A stretch of 35,083 nucleotides of DNA, taken from positions 1 to 35,083 of the forward strand of contig CAMHSI010000012.1 of the NCBI GenBank assembly GCA_946187775.1, in the 5' to 3' direction. Positions 23,671 through 31,986 of this stretch are shown here, one piece after another. The notes below the pieces were generated by a model. It saw only the letters and a program-made list of their open reading frames with translations. It was not told where the DNA came from and did no database searches. This DNA comes from an uncultured Clostridia bacterium (lineage in GTDB: Bacteria; Bacillota; Clostridia; Christensenellales; Aristaeellaceae). The first letter of the stretch is position 1, and each line of letters starts with the position of its first letter. The translations under genes were made by a program, and so were the position numbers.

Positions 23671-23701
23671 AAAAAGAGACTGCGGCTGCAGCCTCTTTTT
23701 T
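23671..23701. terminator. Bidirectional terminator between metI and panE
   Basis: AAAAAGAG pairs with CTCTTTTT, and inside it CTGC pairs with GCAG around GGCT, with one A-C mismatch. T-runs fall at both ends, so both convergent genes can use it. Confidence 0.75.
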
Positions 23702-23708
23702 CGTGCCC

Positions 23709-24713
23709 TTACAGAATCTCCTTCAGGTTTTCCTTCCCGGGCTTCCGCTTTCCGTCCTGGATTTCCCGGATGAGGGCGGAAATCCGGTCGTTGACGGGGG
23801 TGGGGACGCCGTGCCTCCGGCCCGCGTCACAGACGACGCCGTTGATGGCGTCCACCTCGCAGGGCTTGCCCTTCTTCAGGTCCTGCAGCATGGAGGGCTC
23901 GATGGAGGCGTGCTTCTTCATGGCGACGGGAAGGATCAGCTTCGCCAGGGCTTTTTTCACCGGGCCCCTCCAGTAGAACAGGGCGGTGATGTTCTTGCCC
24001 TGCACCGGGGCAAAGGTCACCCCGGCGGCGCGGCCCACGTCGATGACTTCCTTCATGCAGCGGATGGCGGCTTCCCGGCCCAGGGGATCCCCGGTTACGT
24101 CCCCGAAGGTGCCGCCCATGACGGTGCCCAGGCCCGAGAACGTCGCGTTGATCAGGAGCTTGGACCAGCGGGCGCCGGGAAGGTTTTCCTCAATCACCAC
24201 GGGGCACATTTTTTCCAGCACCTCCTGGACCCGGCGGAGGCTGCCCTCCGGGAGGCCCGGCATGCCGCCCATATGGAAGGACAGGCTGTCCGGCGAGGAG
24301 GTCAGGGTGCTTTCACCGGGGGCGGAAAGCGTTGCGCCCCATTCCACGACCGCGCCCACCGTATGCTCCGGGCCGACGATTTCCGCAACGGAATCCTCCG
24401 GGATTCCGTTCTGGAGGGTGACCACCAGGCCGTCCTCCGCCAGGAAATCCTTCAGAAAGGTGAGGATTTCCCGGTTGCGCAGCTGCTTGGTCATGAGGAA
24501 GATGATATCGTATTTCCCGCTCATTTCCTCCGGCAGCAGGGCGTGTACGGGCACGGTGAAATCCACGGTGCCCGTGATATGGGCGCCATTTTCCCGCAGC
24601 GCTTCCACGTGGGCTTTGTTGTGGTTGACAAGGTCGGCTTCCGTTCCGTTTTTCGCCAGGTACGCCCCGAGGACCGTTCCCAGGGAACCGGCGCCGTAAA
24701 TCGCGATTCTCAT
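23709..24713 (-). CDS. panE: 2-dehydropantoate 2-reductase (ketopantoate reductase family)
   Basis: A 334-residue NADPH-dependent reductase of the ApbA/PanE family, which makes pantoate for coenzyme A. The N-terminal MRIAIYGAGSLGTVLGAYL is the GxGxxG nucleotide-binding loop, and the substrate-domain lysine is expected in GARWSKLLINATFSGL. CEVDAINGVVCDAGRRHGVPTPVND is the usual C-terminal signature. The start at 24713 follows AGGAAAGGA; the frame runs further upstream across the promoter. No panB, panC or panD is nearby, and some family members reduce other 2-keto acids, so the exact role is likely but not certain. Confidence 0.88.
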   Translation of the reverse strand: MRIAIYGAGSLGTVLGAYLAKNGTEADLVNHNKAHVEALRENGAHITGTVDFTVPVHALLPEEMSGKYDIIFLMTKQLRNREILTFLKDFLAEDGLVVTLQNGIPEDSVAEIVGPEHTVGAVVEWGATLSAPGESTLTSSPDSLSFHMGGMPGLPEGSLRRVQEVLEKMCPVVIEENLPGARWSKLLINATFSGLGTVMGGTFGDVTGDPLGREAAIRCMKEVIDVGRAAGVTFAPVQGKNITALFYWRGPVKKALAKLILPVAMKKHASIEPSMLQDLKKGKPCEVDAINGVVCDAGRRHGVPTPVNDRISALIREIQDGKRKPGKENLKEIL

Positions 24714-24745
24714 GCTTTTTTCCTTTCCTGCGGATGCGAGGATAC

Positions 24746-24768
24746 AGCTGCGGGGTACCCCCGCAGCT
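24746..24768. promoter_or_regulatory. Inverted repeat at the 5' end of the panE transcript
   Basis: Perfect 10-bp arms AGCTGCGGGG and CCCCGCAGCT around TAC. It starts at about the predicted transcription start on the minus strand, so it may be an operator or a protective 5' stem-loop. Confidence 0.5.
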
Positions 24769-24774
24769 CCGGAT

Positions 24775-24803
24775 ATTATATCCCCGCCGGGGGAAAAGGG
24801 CAA
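24775..24803 (-). promoter_or_regulatory. Promoter of panE
   Basis: On the minus strand TTGCCC (24798-24803), 17 bases, perfect TATAAT (24775-24780). Confidence 0.6.
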
Positions 24804-24828
24804 GGGCGGGAAAAACCGTTTGTTCGCC

Positions 24829-24857
24829 TTGAAAAGGCAGCGGGTTTGCTCTATTAT
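24829..24857 (+). promoter_or_regulatory. Promoter of the mrfA operon
   Basis: TTGAAA (24829-24834), 17 bases, TATTAT (24852-24857), 47 bases before the start codon and divergent from panE. Confidence 0.65.
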
Positions 24858-24904
24858 AGACTTGCATTTTTGTCGGAGAACGGGACGGAAAAGGAGACAG
24901 GACC

Positions 24905-27175
24905 ATGAATGTGACACAGCTGGCCGAGCAGCTCCGGCGGGATCATATGTTCATGAAGGATGTTACCCGGTGGGAGGTTCTTCCTGCCCGGGAAGCGCGG
25001 ACTGCGCCGTTTCCCGCCTGCATGGACGGGCGGCTGAAGCCCGCCCTGGAGGCCCGGGGGATCCATGAACTCTACATCCACCAGGTAAAAAGCCTGGAAG
25101 CCACCGCCCGGGGCGAGGATGTCACCGTGGTCACCCCCACCGCTTCCGGAAAAACCATGTGCTACAACCTGCCGGTTCTTTCCGCGATCCTTGAGAACGA
25201 GGACGCCCGGGCCCTGTACCTGTTTCCGACGAAAGCCCTTTCCGCCGACCAGGTCAGCGAGCTGTACGACATGATCGAGGAAATGGGTGTGGACATCAAA
25301 ACCTACACCTACGACGGGGATACCCCGGCCGCGGCGCGCAAGGCGGTCCGCCAGGCGGGGCACATCGTGGTCACGAACCCGGACATGCTGCATTCCGGGA
25401 TCCTGCCCCATCATACGAAATGGGTCAAGCTTTTTGAGAACCTGAAATATGTCGTCATCGACGAAATCCATACCTACCGCGGCGTTTTCGGAAGCAACCT
25501 GGCCAACGTGCTGCGGCGGCTGCTGCGGCTGTGCGAGTTTTACGGAAGCCATCCGCAGTTCATCCTCTGCAGCGCCACCATCGCCAACCCCGGGGAGCTG
25601 GCGGAAACGCTGATCGGCCGCCCCGTCACCCTGATTGATGAAAACGGCGCCCCCATGGGGGAAAAGCATTTCGTGTTCTACAACCCGCCGGTGGTGAACC
25701 GGCAGCTGGGCATCCGGCAGGGAAGCATCCCCATCACCCGGAGCATTTCCGGCATGCTGCTGAAAAACGGAATCCAGGCCATCACCTTCGCCCGCTCCCG
25801 GCTGACGGTGGAGGTGCTCACGAAGTACCTGAAGGACCTGGTGCGGGACCCGCTGGGGAACGCCGGGCGTGTCCGGGGATACCGGGGCGGATACCTGCCC
25901 GGCGAGCGGCGGGAGATTGAGCGGGGCCTCCGGGCGGGGCAGGTGGACGCGGTGGTTTCCACCAACGCACTGGAGCTGGGAATCGATATCGGCGCCCTGG
26001 ACGCCTGCGTGCTGTGCGGCTATCCCGGGACCATTGCCAGCGCCTGGCAGCAGGCCGGCCGGGCCGGCAGGCGGCAGGGAACAAGCATCGTCTTTTTCAT
26101 CGCCTCCTCCGCCGCCATTGACCAGTATATCGTCAACCATCCGGATTACCTGCTTCACAAGAGCCCGGAGAACGCGCTGCTGAACCCGGACAACCTGTAT
26201 ATCCTGCTGAGCCACTTCAAGTGCGCCGCCTTCGAGCTTCCCTTTGCCCGGGGGGACGCCTTCGGAAACGCCCCGGGAACGGAGGAGCTGCTGGCCTACC
26301 TGAGCGAGCAGGGCATCCTCCACGAGGCGGAAGGGAAATACCACTGGTCCGCGGAGGATTTTCCCGCCAGCGAGATCTCCCTCCGGTCCGCCGCGTCGGA
26401 GAACTTCATCATCATCGATATCACGGATCCGGCGCGCCACCGGGTGGTGGGGGAGATGGACCGGTTCACCGCCCCCATGCTGCTGCATGAGAACGCCATC
26501 TATATGCATGAGGGACGCCAGTTCCAGGTGGAGAAGCTGGACTTTGACGCCTGCAAGGCCTATATCCGCAGCGTGGATGTGGGCTATTACACCGACGCGG
26601 ACCTGAATATCAGCCTGAGCCTGCTGGACGTGGAAAAGGAAGAGCCCTTCGCCCGGACGGCCGTGGCGGCCCTGGGCGAAATCAAGGTGACCGCCCTGGT
26701 GACCATGTTCAAAAAGATCCGGTTCGACACCCATGAAACCCTGGGCTTCGGGCACGTGCGCCTGCCGGAAACGGATATGCACACCACCGCCATGTGGTGG
26801 ACGCTGCCGGATTCCCTGGCGGAGCGGATGGCCGGGGACCGGCTGAAGAACGGCATGATGGGAATCGCCAACCTCCTGCGGATCGTGTGTCCGCTGTACC
26901 TGATGTGCGCGCCCCAGGACGTGGCGGTGGTATACCAGGTGAGGAGCCCCATTACGGACAAGCCCACCATCCTGATTTACGACAATACCCCCGGCGGCAT
27001 CGGCCTGTCCCACAAAGCCTTCAGCATGAAGGAGCTGCTGCTGGAGAAGGCGCTGCAGGTGGCGGAGGACTGCGGGTGCGAATACGGATGCCCCTCCTGC
27101 GTGGGCCCGGTGGGTGAAATCGGGGAGGACGGGAAGAGGACGGCCATACGCCTGCTGAAGGAGCTGCTGAAATGA
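24905..27175 (+). CDS. mrfA: MrfA-type DEAD/DEAH-box DNA helicase (YprA family)
   Basis: A 756-residue superfamily 2 helicase. The Walker A region is TPTASGKT at 77-84, the DEIH box is at 186-189, SATI follows at the motif III place, and motif VI is in the QQAGRAGRRQ segment. The C-terminal part is a DUF1998-like domain with four cysteines (CGCEYGCPSC), a likely metal or Fe-S site. In Bacillus subtilis MrfA with the nuclease MrfB repairs mitomycin C and other bulky lesions; the same pair is here, with an ATGA overlap between genes. AAAAGGAGA precedes the ATG. Confidence 0.93.
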   Translation: MNVTQLAEQLRRDHMFMKDVTRWEVLPAREARTAPFPACMDGRLKPALEARGIHELYIHQVKSLEATARGEDVTVVTPTASGKTMCYNLPVLSAILENEDARALYLFPTKALSADQVSELYDMIEEMGVDIKTYTYDGDTPAAARKAVRQAGHIVVTNPDMLHSGILPHHTKWVKLFENLKYVVIDEIHTYRGVFGSNLANVLRRLLRLCEFYGSHPQFILCSATIANPGELAETLIGRPVTLIDENGAPMGEKHFVFYNPPVVNRQLGIRQGSIPITRSISGMLLKNGIQAITFARSRLTVEVLTKYLKDLVRDPLGNAGRVRGYRGGYLPGERREIERGLRAGQVDAVVSTNALELGIDIGALDACVLCGYPGTIASAWQQAGRAGRRQGTSIVFFIASSAAIDQYIVNHPDYLLHKSPENALLNPDNLYILLSHFKCAAFELPFARGDAFGNAPGTEELLAYLSEQGILHEAEGKYHWSAEDFPASEISLRSAASENFIIIDITDPARHRVVGEMDRFTAPMLLHENAIYMHEGRQFQVEKLDFDACKAYIRSVDVGYYTDADLNISLSLLDVEKEEPFARTAVAALGEIKVTALVTMFKKIRFDTHETLGFGHVRLPETDMHTTAMWWTLPDSLAERMAGDRLKNGMMGIANLLRIVCPLYLMCAPQDVAVVYQVRSPITDKPTILIYDNTPGGIGLSHKAFSMKELLLEKALQVAEDCGCEYGCPSCVGPVGEIGEDGKRTAIRLLKELLK

Positions 27176-28410
27176 ACCTGATGGACAGGATCCGGGCGGT
27201 GGGCGGAACGGGAAACAGCCGTCCTTCCGCTCCCCGGGAGGTATCCACCGACTGCCGGCACTTCGCGGTCTACCGGGAGGCAGGGGAATTTCCCGGCGCC
27301 TGGGACCTGACGGCGGAAACCCTGCGGATGATGAGCAGCAGGGAAATCCCGGAGCCCCTGGATCCCCGGAAGATCCTGTACCTGGATACGGAGACCACGG
27401 GGCTGGGCGGAAGCGGAACCGTAGCCTTCCTGGTGGGGATGGGATACCTGACGGACAACGGATTTGAAGTGCATCAGTTCCTGATGCGGGACTATCCGGA
27501 GGAGCCTTTCCTGCTGAAGCATGTGGCGGCGGGGCTGGAAAAATTCGATGTGCTGTGCACCTTCAACGGAACCACCTTTGACGTGCCGCTGCTGGAAAGC
27601 CGTTTCCTCATGAACCGGATGGACCGCGGCTGCCTGAACCTTCCGCACCTGGACCTGCTGCACATGTGCCGCCGGCTGTGGAAGCTGCGGCTGGGCCGGT
27701 GCAACCTGGGCCGGCTGGAGGAAGTGATCCTGGGGAAGCCCCGGGTGGATGACCTGCCCGGCAGCGAGGTGCCCCAGCGGTATTTTACCTATCTCAAAAC
27801 AAAGCGGATGGAGCTGCTGGAGGATATCCTGAAGCATAACGCCCAGGATATCGCCTCCCTGTGCGTGCTGCTGAACCATATGGCGGACCTGTACCTGCAC
27901 CCGGAGAAGATCCGGTTCAGCGAGGACGTGTATTCCATGGGACGGGCCCTGGAAAAGACGGACCATCCGGAGCAGGCAAGGCACTGCTACCGGCTGGCAA
28001 GGCGGGGCCGCATGGGCTCCGCTGCCGGAACCGCGCTGGCCATGAGCTACCGCCGCAGCGGGGAGAAGGACGCGGCAGCGGAAATCTGGCGGGAAATGGT
28101 CCGGGAAAGAAAGGGCGGCGCCGTGCCGTACATCGAGCTGGCCAAATATGAGGAGCATACCCGGAGGAACATTGCCGCGGCCCTGGAATGGACGGAGAAG
28201 GCGCTGATGCTGGTGAGCGAACCGGCCCTGCGGGAGGACGCGGCTGTACAAGAAACAAAAAATGGTTTACAATACCGCAGGCAGCGGTTACTGAGAAAGA
28301 AAGCTGAAGGAGCGGTGATCCATGGGGATTCTGACAGTGATGAAGGCCAACAAGGCCATGAAGATCCAGAGAAACGGCGGGAACGTGCAGGAAGCGCAGA
28401 AGCTTTATGA
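27172..28410 (+). CDS. mrfB: MrfB-type DEDD exonuclease (YprB family)
   Basis: A 412-residue protein with a ribonuclease H-like exonuclease domain (about 65-235) and TPR-like helices (about 255-350). The acids are D72 and E74 in LDTETTG, D137 in FNGTTFD, and H222 and D226 in HNAQD, so it belongs to the DEDDh group. It is the nuclease partner of MrfA. The last 30 residues are low in hydrophobic residues and are read through the first 89 bases of the next gene in another frame, so the tail may be a recent extension from loss of an earlier stop. Confidence 0.92.
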   Translation: MNLMDRIRAVGGTGNSRPSAPREVSTDCRHFAVYREAGEFPGAWDLTAETLRMMSSREIPEPLDPRKILYLDTETTGLGGSGTVAFLVGMGYLTDNGFEVHQFLMRDYPEEPFLLKHVAAGLEKFDVLCTFNGTTFDVPLLESRFLMNRMDRGCLNLPHLDLLHMCRRLWKLRLGRCNLGRLEEVILGKPRVDDLPGSEVPQRYFTYLKTKRMELLEDILKHNAQDIASLCVLLNHMADLYLHPEKIRFSEDVYSMGRALEKTDHPEQARHCYRLARRGRMGSAAGTALAMSYRRSGEKDAAAEIWREMVRERKGGAVPYIELAKYEEHTRRNIAAALEWTEKALMLVSEPALREDAAVQETKNGLQYRRQRLLRKKAEGAVIHGDSDSDEGQQGHEDPEKRRERAGSAEAL

Positions 28411-29206
28411 GGAGGCTTTCGCGGAAGGACTGAACGACGCCCGGTTCAATATGCCCTACGCCCTGATGCTGATCCGGGACGGGCAGTACCAGAAGGCGAA
28501 GGAGTTCCTGGTGGCTCACCAGAAGACCCCCATGCAGCCCCAGCAGCGGATTGAAATGCTGGTGTATTACGCCACCTGCTGCCTGCGCCTGGGCAATGTG
28601 GAGAAGGGCGTCAGCATCCTTGAGCAGCAGTTCCGGAAAACGGAAACGGGCCTGCTTTACCAGACCCTGGGCTATCTGTATGTAGAGAAATACGACGCAG
28701 CCCGCACGCCGGACTTCGCCGCCCTGAAGGCAGAGGCGGAACAGAAGGCGGCGGAGGAAGCGGAAAAGGCCGCGGAGGAAGCCATGGACGCCGCCGGCGG
28801 CGAAGATCAGGCGGAAGCGTCTGCCGAGGAAGAGGCGGAGGCCGCCCCGGCCGCCTCGCCGGAGGAGGAGTGGAACGCCGGAAAGGACAAGGCGGAGGAG
28901 TTTATCCGCAAGTCCATCGAATATGACGATGAGGACGCCATCTGCCTGGACAATATGGGCCAGTTCCTGTACCGGGTGCGGGAAGACAAGGCTGCCGCGA
29001 AGGAATACTTTGAGAAGGCCATTGAGCTGAAGCCGGGGCAGATTGACACCCTGTATTTCCTGAGCCGGTACGACCTGGAAGCCGGGGACCGGAAGGCTGC
29101 CCTGGAGAAGCTGGAAAAGGCGGCGGAGGGCCACTTCTCACCCCTGAACTACTGCAGCAGGGAGACGGTACAGAAGGAAATTGAAAACCTGAAGGGAGCC
29201 GAGTAA
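28322..29206 (+). CDS. Tetratricopeptide repeat protein
   Basis: A 294-residue, mostly helical protein with TPR-like repeats in two blocks (about 20-130 and 185-290) split by an Ala/Glu-rich linker (about 135-180). The repeat LDNMGQFLYRVREDKAAAKEYFEKAIELKPGQ is a clear TPR unit. No signal peptide is seen, so it is cytoplasmic and probably a protein-binding adaptor. Its ATG lies 89 bases inside mrfB, with GGAG ten bases upstream, and it ends one base before the signal peptidase gene. The partner is unknown; its place suggests a link with MrfAB or with the signal peptidase. Confidence 0.82.
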   Translation: MGILTVMKANKAMKIQRNGGNVQEAQKLYEEAFAEGLNDARFNMPYALMLIRDGQYQKAKEFLVAHQKTPMQPQQRIEMLVYYATCCLRLGNVEKGVSILEQQFRKTETGLLYQTLGYLYVEKYDAARTPDFAALKAEAEQKAAEEAEKAAEEAMDAAGGEDQAEASAEEEAEAAPAASPEEEWNAGKDKAEEFIRKSIEYDDEDAICLDNMGQFLYRVREDKAAAKEYFEKAIELKPGQIDTLYFLSRYDLEAGDRKAALEKLEKAAEGHFSPLNYCSRETVQKEIENLKGAE

Positions 29207-29207
29207 C

Positions 29208-30182
29208 ATGGACGGAACGGAAAAGAAGGTTACGGAACTTTCCCCCGAAGAGGCCGGAACGGCCCCGGAGGCGGAAGGCGGAAAGAAAAAGAAAAAGGAA
29301 AAGGTCAAGAAGTCGGTGGGTGCGGAAATCATCAGCTGGGTCCTGACGATCCTGGCGGCCCTGGCGGCGGCCCTGGTCATCCGGTCCGTCATCTTTGAAC
29401 CGGTTCGGGTGGACGGGGAGTCCATGCTGAACACCCTGAAGGACGGGGAGGTCATGCTGGTCAGCAAATATGACTACTCCTCCACCTGGCTGTGCATGCC
29501 CTGGCAGAGCGACAACGCCGCCCAGCAGATGCCGCGGATTGCCTTCGGGAACCCGAAGCTGCTGGACGTGGTGATCTGCCGGTATCCGGCCCGGGGCGCC
29601 GTGAACTTCGTCAAGCGCGTCGTCGGCATGCCCGGGGACACGGTGGAGCTGCGGGAAGGATACCTGTACCTGAACGGAGAGCAGGTGCAGGAGGAGAAGG
29701 AGCTGATCGACAGCGCCTACCGGGTTTCCGGAGGCTCCGACGGCTATTCCTTCGGTCCTTACCGGGTGCCGAAGAAGGGGGACACCCTGACGGTTTCCGG
29801 AAGCAGCAGCGCCCTGCAGGTGCAGGTCAACGGGGAGCTCTGGGACCGGAAGAGCACCACCCTCACCGGAAAGGACGAGGACGGGAAATCCCTGAAGATT
29901 TACAACAAAAAGGTGCAGGAATCCCGGGGCGGCCGGAGGGAACAGGAAACCGTGGTGATTACCTACGACGGCAAAAGCTATGAGATGGGGAACTGGAGTG
30001 AGATCATTCCCGTCCTTTCAGGCAAAACCTTCACCCTGGACCAGGATTATTATTTCATGATGGGAGACCATCGGAACAATTCCAACGACAGCCGCAGCGT
30101 CGGCGCGGTGGAGCGCAGCATGGTCATCGGCCACGTGCGGCGCATTGTATACCCCTTCGGGGACTGGCGGGGCGTCCGCTGA
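29208..30182 (+). CDS. lepB: Signal peptidase I
   Basis: A 324-residue membrane-anchored Ser/Lys peptidase that cuts Sec signal peptides. After a Lys-rich cytoplasmic start comes one membrane segment (about 40-62). The nucleophile is S72 in GESMLNTL, the general base K136 is in NFVKRVVGMPGD, and box E is MMGDHRNNSNDSRSVG near the end. An insert of some 100 residues between the lysine box and box E makes it longer than typical Gram-positive enzymes. It is the last gene of the mrfA operon and is followed by a hairpin terminator. Confidence 0.93.
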   Translation: MDGTEKKVTELSPEEAGTAPEAEGGKKKKKEKVKKSVGAEIISWVLTILAALAAALVIRSVIFEPVRVDGESMLNTLKDGEVMLVSKYDYSSTWLCMPWQSDNAAQQMPRIAFGNPKLLDVVICRYPARGAVNFVKRVVGMPGDTVELREGYLYLNGEQVQEEKELIDSAYRVSGGSDGYSFGPYRVPKKGDTLTVSGSSSALQVQVNGELWDRKSTTLTGKDEDGKSLKIYNKKVQESRGGRREQETVVITYDGKSYEMGNWSEIIPVLSGKTFTLDQDYYFMMGDHRNNSNDSRSVGAVERSMVIGHVRRIVYPFGDWRGVR

Positions 30183-30211
30183 TCCCGGGAGGGAACCGGT
30201 GGAAAAAGTAG

Positions 30212-30240
30212 CGGCAGGTCATCTGACCTGCCGTATTTTT
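30212..30240 (+). terminator. Terminator of the mrfA to signal peptidase operon
   Basis: CGGCAGGTCA and TGACCTGCCG form a near-perfect hairpin with a small loop, followed by TATTTTT. It overlaps the stop codon of the convergent zinc-ribbon gene. Confidence 0.75.
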
Positions 30241-31355
30241 GTGATTTCCTTGCCATCCTTGTCGGATATGTAGGGATCCGATCCGCTGCGCTTCGCGGTG
30301 ATGTACATCTGGTCCCCGACGTTCAGGGTGTTCCAGAATTCCTCGCCGACCGCGTAGGTGGCGGGGGACTGGTTTTTCTTCTCTGTGTGCTCCACGGTGA
30401 AGAGGTATTCCTCCCGGCGCTCCCCCTCCCGCTCGTTTTCCGCCAGGGTGAATTCCGGCCAGGCGGTATTGTGGTCCTCCCCGGAGGAGGTGACTTCCCG
30501 GGACGGGGTCCACCGGCGGATGTTGTAGTAATACTTGGTGGCGTAGCGGGGCACCTGGACGTACACGGGCTCCTGCACGGTTTCGGTGTAGTATTCCGTG
30601 GTATAGACCGGGCGCTGGTGGGAAACCTCGGTGAAGGTACCGTTACCGTTGTCCTCATAGGTGTAGTAGGTTTCGTAATGATCGATGACGCTGCGGGAGC
30701 GCTGCACCTCCCGGCTCTCGTAGTGGTCGAGGACGCTGTCGAAGTGATGGAGCTCCCGCCGGCTGTCCGTTTCCTCCGCTCCGGCCGGAAGCTCCCAGTC
30801 GGATTCGCTGAACAGGCGGTTTTCCTCGATGGTGATGGCGCGGCTCCAGTTCAGGGCGGTGACCCGGAGGTCTCCCACGGTCTTCCTGCCGTTCATCCAC
30901 ATGAAGAGGCCCACGATGACCAGAAGGATCACGGCGGCGACGGCCAGGGGACTGCGGGAGCGCTTCGGCGCGGCGGAGGAAACCTGGGGCTGGGCGGCCT
31001 GCTCGGCCGCTTCCTTTTCCTGCCGCTTTTTCAGCTGGTCGAAATAGTTGCTTTCGGAATCCGCCCGGCTGGCGCCGCAGGTGTTGCAGGTCTGGGCGTT
31101 GTCACTGTTCAGGGAGTTGCAGAAGGAACAGTACCAGTCGGGATTTTTGCTGACATATTTCGCCTGCTCTTCCGTCAGGTATTCAATGTCGCTCCGCTGG
31201 TTTTCCTCGCGGATTTCCCCTTCCCGGACGGTTTTCAGGTAGAACTTCACATCGCCCCGGGCCCGGCCGCAGGAGGGGCAGTTGACCACATCTCCCCGGA
31301 TTTCCTTGCTGCCGCAGACCGGACAGTCCCAATAACCCATTACGAGATTTCCCAT
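30219..31355 (-). CDS. Membrane protein with two RanBP2-like zinc fingers
   Basis: A 378-residue protein of unknown function. Finger one has C11, C14, C26 and C29; finger two has W75, C76... spaced as WxCx2Cx3Nx6Cx2C (C76, C79, N83, C90, C93), the pattern of RanBP2-type zinc fingers. A charged stretch is followed by one membrane helix (about 137-154). The C-terminal part (155-378) is rich in Tyr, Glu and Arg and holds two DHYE motifs; it has no signal peptide before it, so the fingers should face the cytoplasm and the large domain the outside. AAAGGAG precedes the ATG. Confidence 0.75.
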   Translation of the reverse strand: MGNLVMGYWDCPVCGSKEIRGDVVNCPSCGRARGDVKFYLKTVREGEIREENQRSDIEYLTEEQAKYVSKNPDWYCSFCNSLNSDNAQTCNTCGASRADSESNYFDQLKKRQEKEAAEQAAQPQVSSAAPKRSRSPLAVAAVILLVIVGLFMWMNGRKTVGDLRVTALNWSRAITIEENRLFSESDWELPAGAEETDSRRELHHFDSVLDHYESREVQRSRSVIDHYETYYTYEDNGNGTFTEVSHQRPVYTTEYYTETVQEPVYVQVPRYATKYYYNIRRWTPSREVTSSGEDHNTAWPEFTLAENEREGERREEYLFTVEHTEKKNQSPATYAVGEEFWNTLNVGDQMYITAKRSGSDPYISDKDGKEITKIRQVR

Positions 31356-31492
31356 CAGCTTGCTCCTTTATATCGGTTTGCGGATCATGAATCTTTTCAA
31401 CTCTGTATTTTACCGCAGATCGCTTTCGTTTGCCACTGTTTTTTGCCCGGGCCCGGGAACTTTGTTTTTGGCTTTTTTTCGCCCCGGAATCA

Positions 31493-31521
31493 TTGCAAAA
31501 GAACGGGGAATTTGATATATT
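31493..31521 (+). promoter_or_regulatory. Promoter of the ATP synthase operon
   Basis: TTGCAA (31493-31498), 17 bases, TATATT (31516-31521), with TG one base before the -10. The gap 31356-31560 also has the palindrome CCCGGGCCCGGG at 31446-31457, of unknown role. Confidence 0.6.
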
Positions 31522-31560
31522 ATTCCTTAGTTGTGTATCAGGGAGGAGGCCGGCGCGGGA

Positions 31561-31986
31561 ATGGATCCGGCAGTGAGGAAGGAAACCGGCTATATCGCCC
31601 TGTGGACGGTGCTTTTAAGCGTGATCATGGAAGGGGTCTTCCTGGTCCTGAACCAATGGAATCTGAAGGTGCTGCTGGGGAACCTGGGGGGAGCGGCAGC
31701 CGCGGTGGGAAGCTTTTTCCTGCTGGCGGTCACCGTAAGCCGGGCCGTGTCTTCCGGGAAACCGGAGGAGGCGGCGCGGCGGGTGAAGGCTTCTGCCGGG
31801 CTCCGGCTGATTGCCATGGGCGGGGTGTGCGCCCTGTTCATCGGCGTTCTGGGTACCAATGTATACGCGACGGTGATCCCGCTGCTGTTTCCCCGGGTCG
31901 GGCTGTTTTTCCGCCCCCTGGCGGACCGGAAGCGCAAGGGATCCGCGCCCGCGGCGGATACGGAAGGAAGTGATCTGATTGACTGA
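31561..31986 (+). CDS. atpI: ATP synthase subunit I-like membrane protein
   Basis: A 141-residue protein with four hydrophobic segments (about 12-33, 36-60, 78-100 and 101-112), first in the ATP synthase operon. Place and shape fit AtpI, which helps assemble the c-ring, but the sequence is weakly conserved, so the call rests mainly on context. The ATG at 31561 follows GGGAGGAGG at a long spacing. It overlaps the start of subunit a by eight bases. Confidence 0.65.
   Translation: MDPAVRKETGYIALWTVLLSVIMEGVFLVLNQWNLKVLLGNLGGAAAAVGSFFLLAVTVSRAVSSGKPEEAARRVKASAGLRLIAMGGVCALFIGVLGTNVYATVIPLLFPRVGLFFRPLADRKRKGSAPAADTEGSDLID

Noticed and set aside
24854-27013. 719-codon open frame on the minus strand
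   Set aside because: It is antisense to mrfA, whose motifs are clear; the translation is rich in Gly, His and Gln with no domain, as expected of a shadow frame in GC-rich DNA.
31446-31457. Palindrome CCCGGGCCCGGG upstream of the ATP synthase operon
   Set aside because: Symmetric but low in complexity and not placed relative to a promoter in a way that suggests an operator; mentioned only within the promoter entry.
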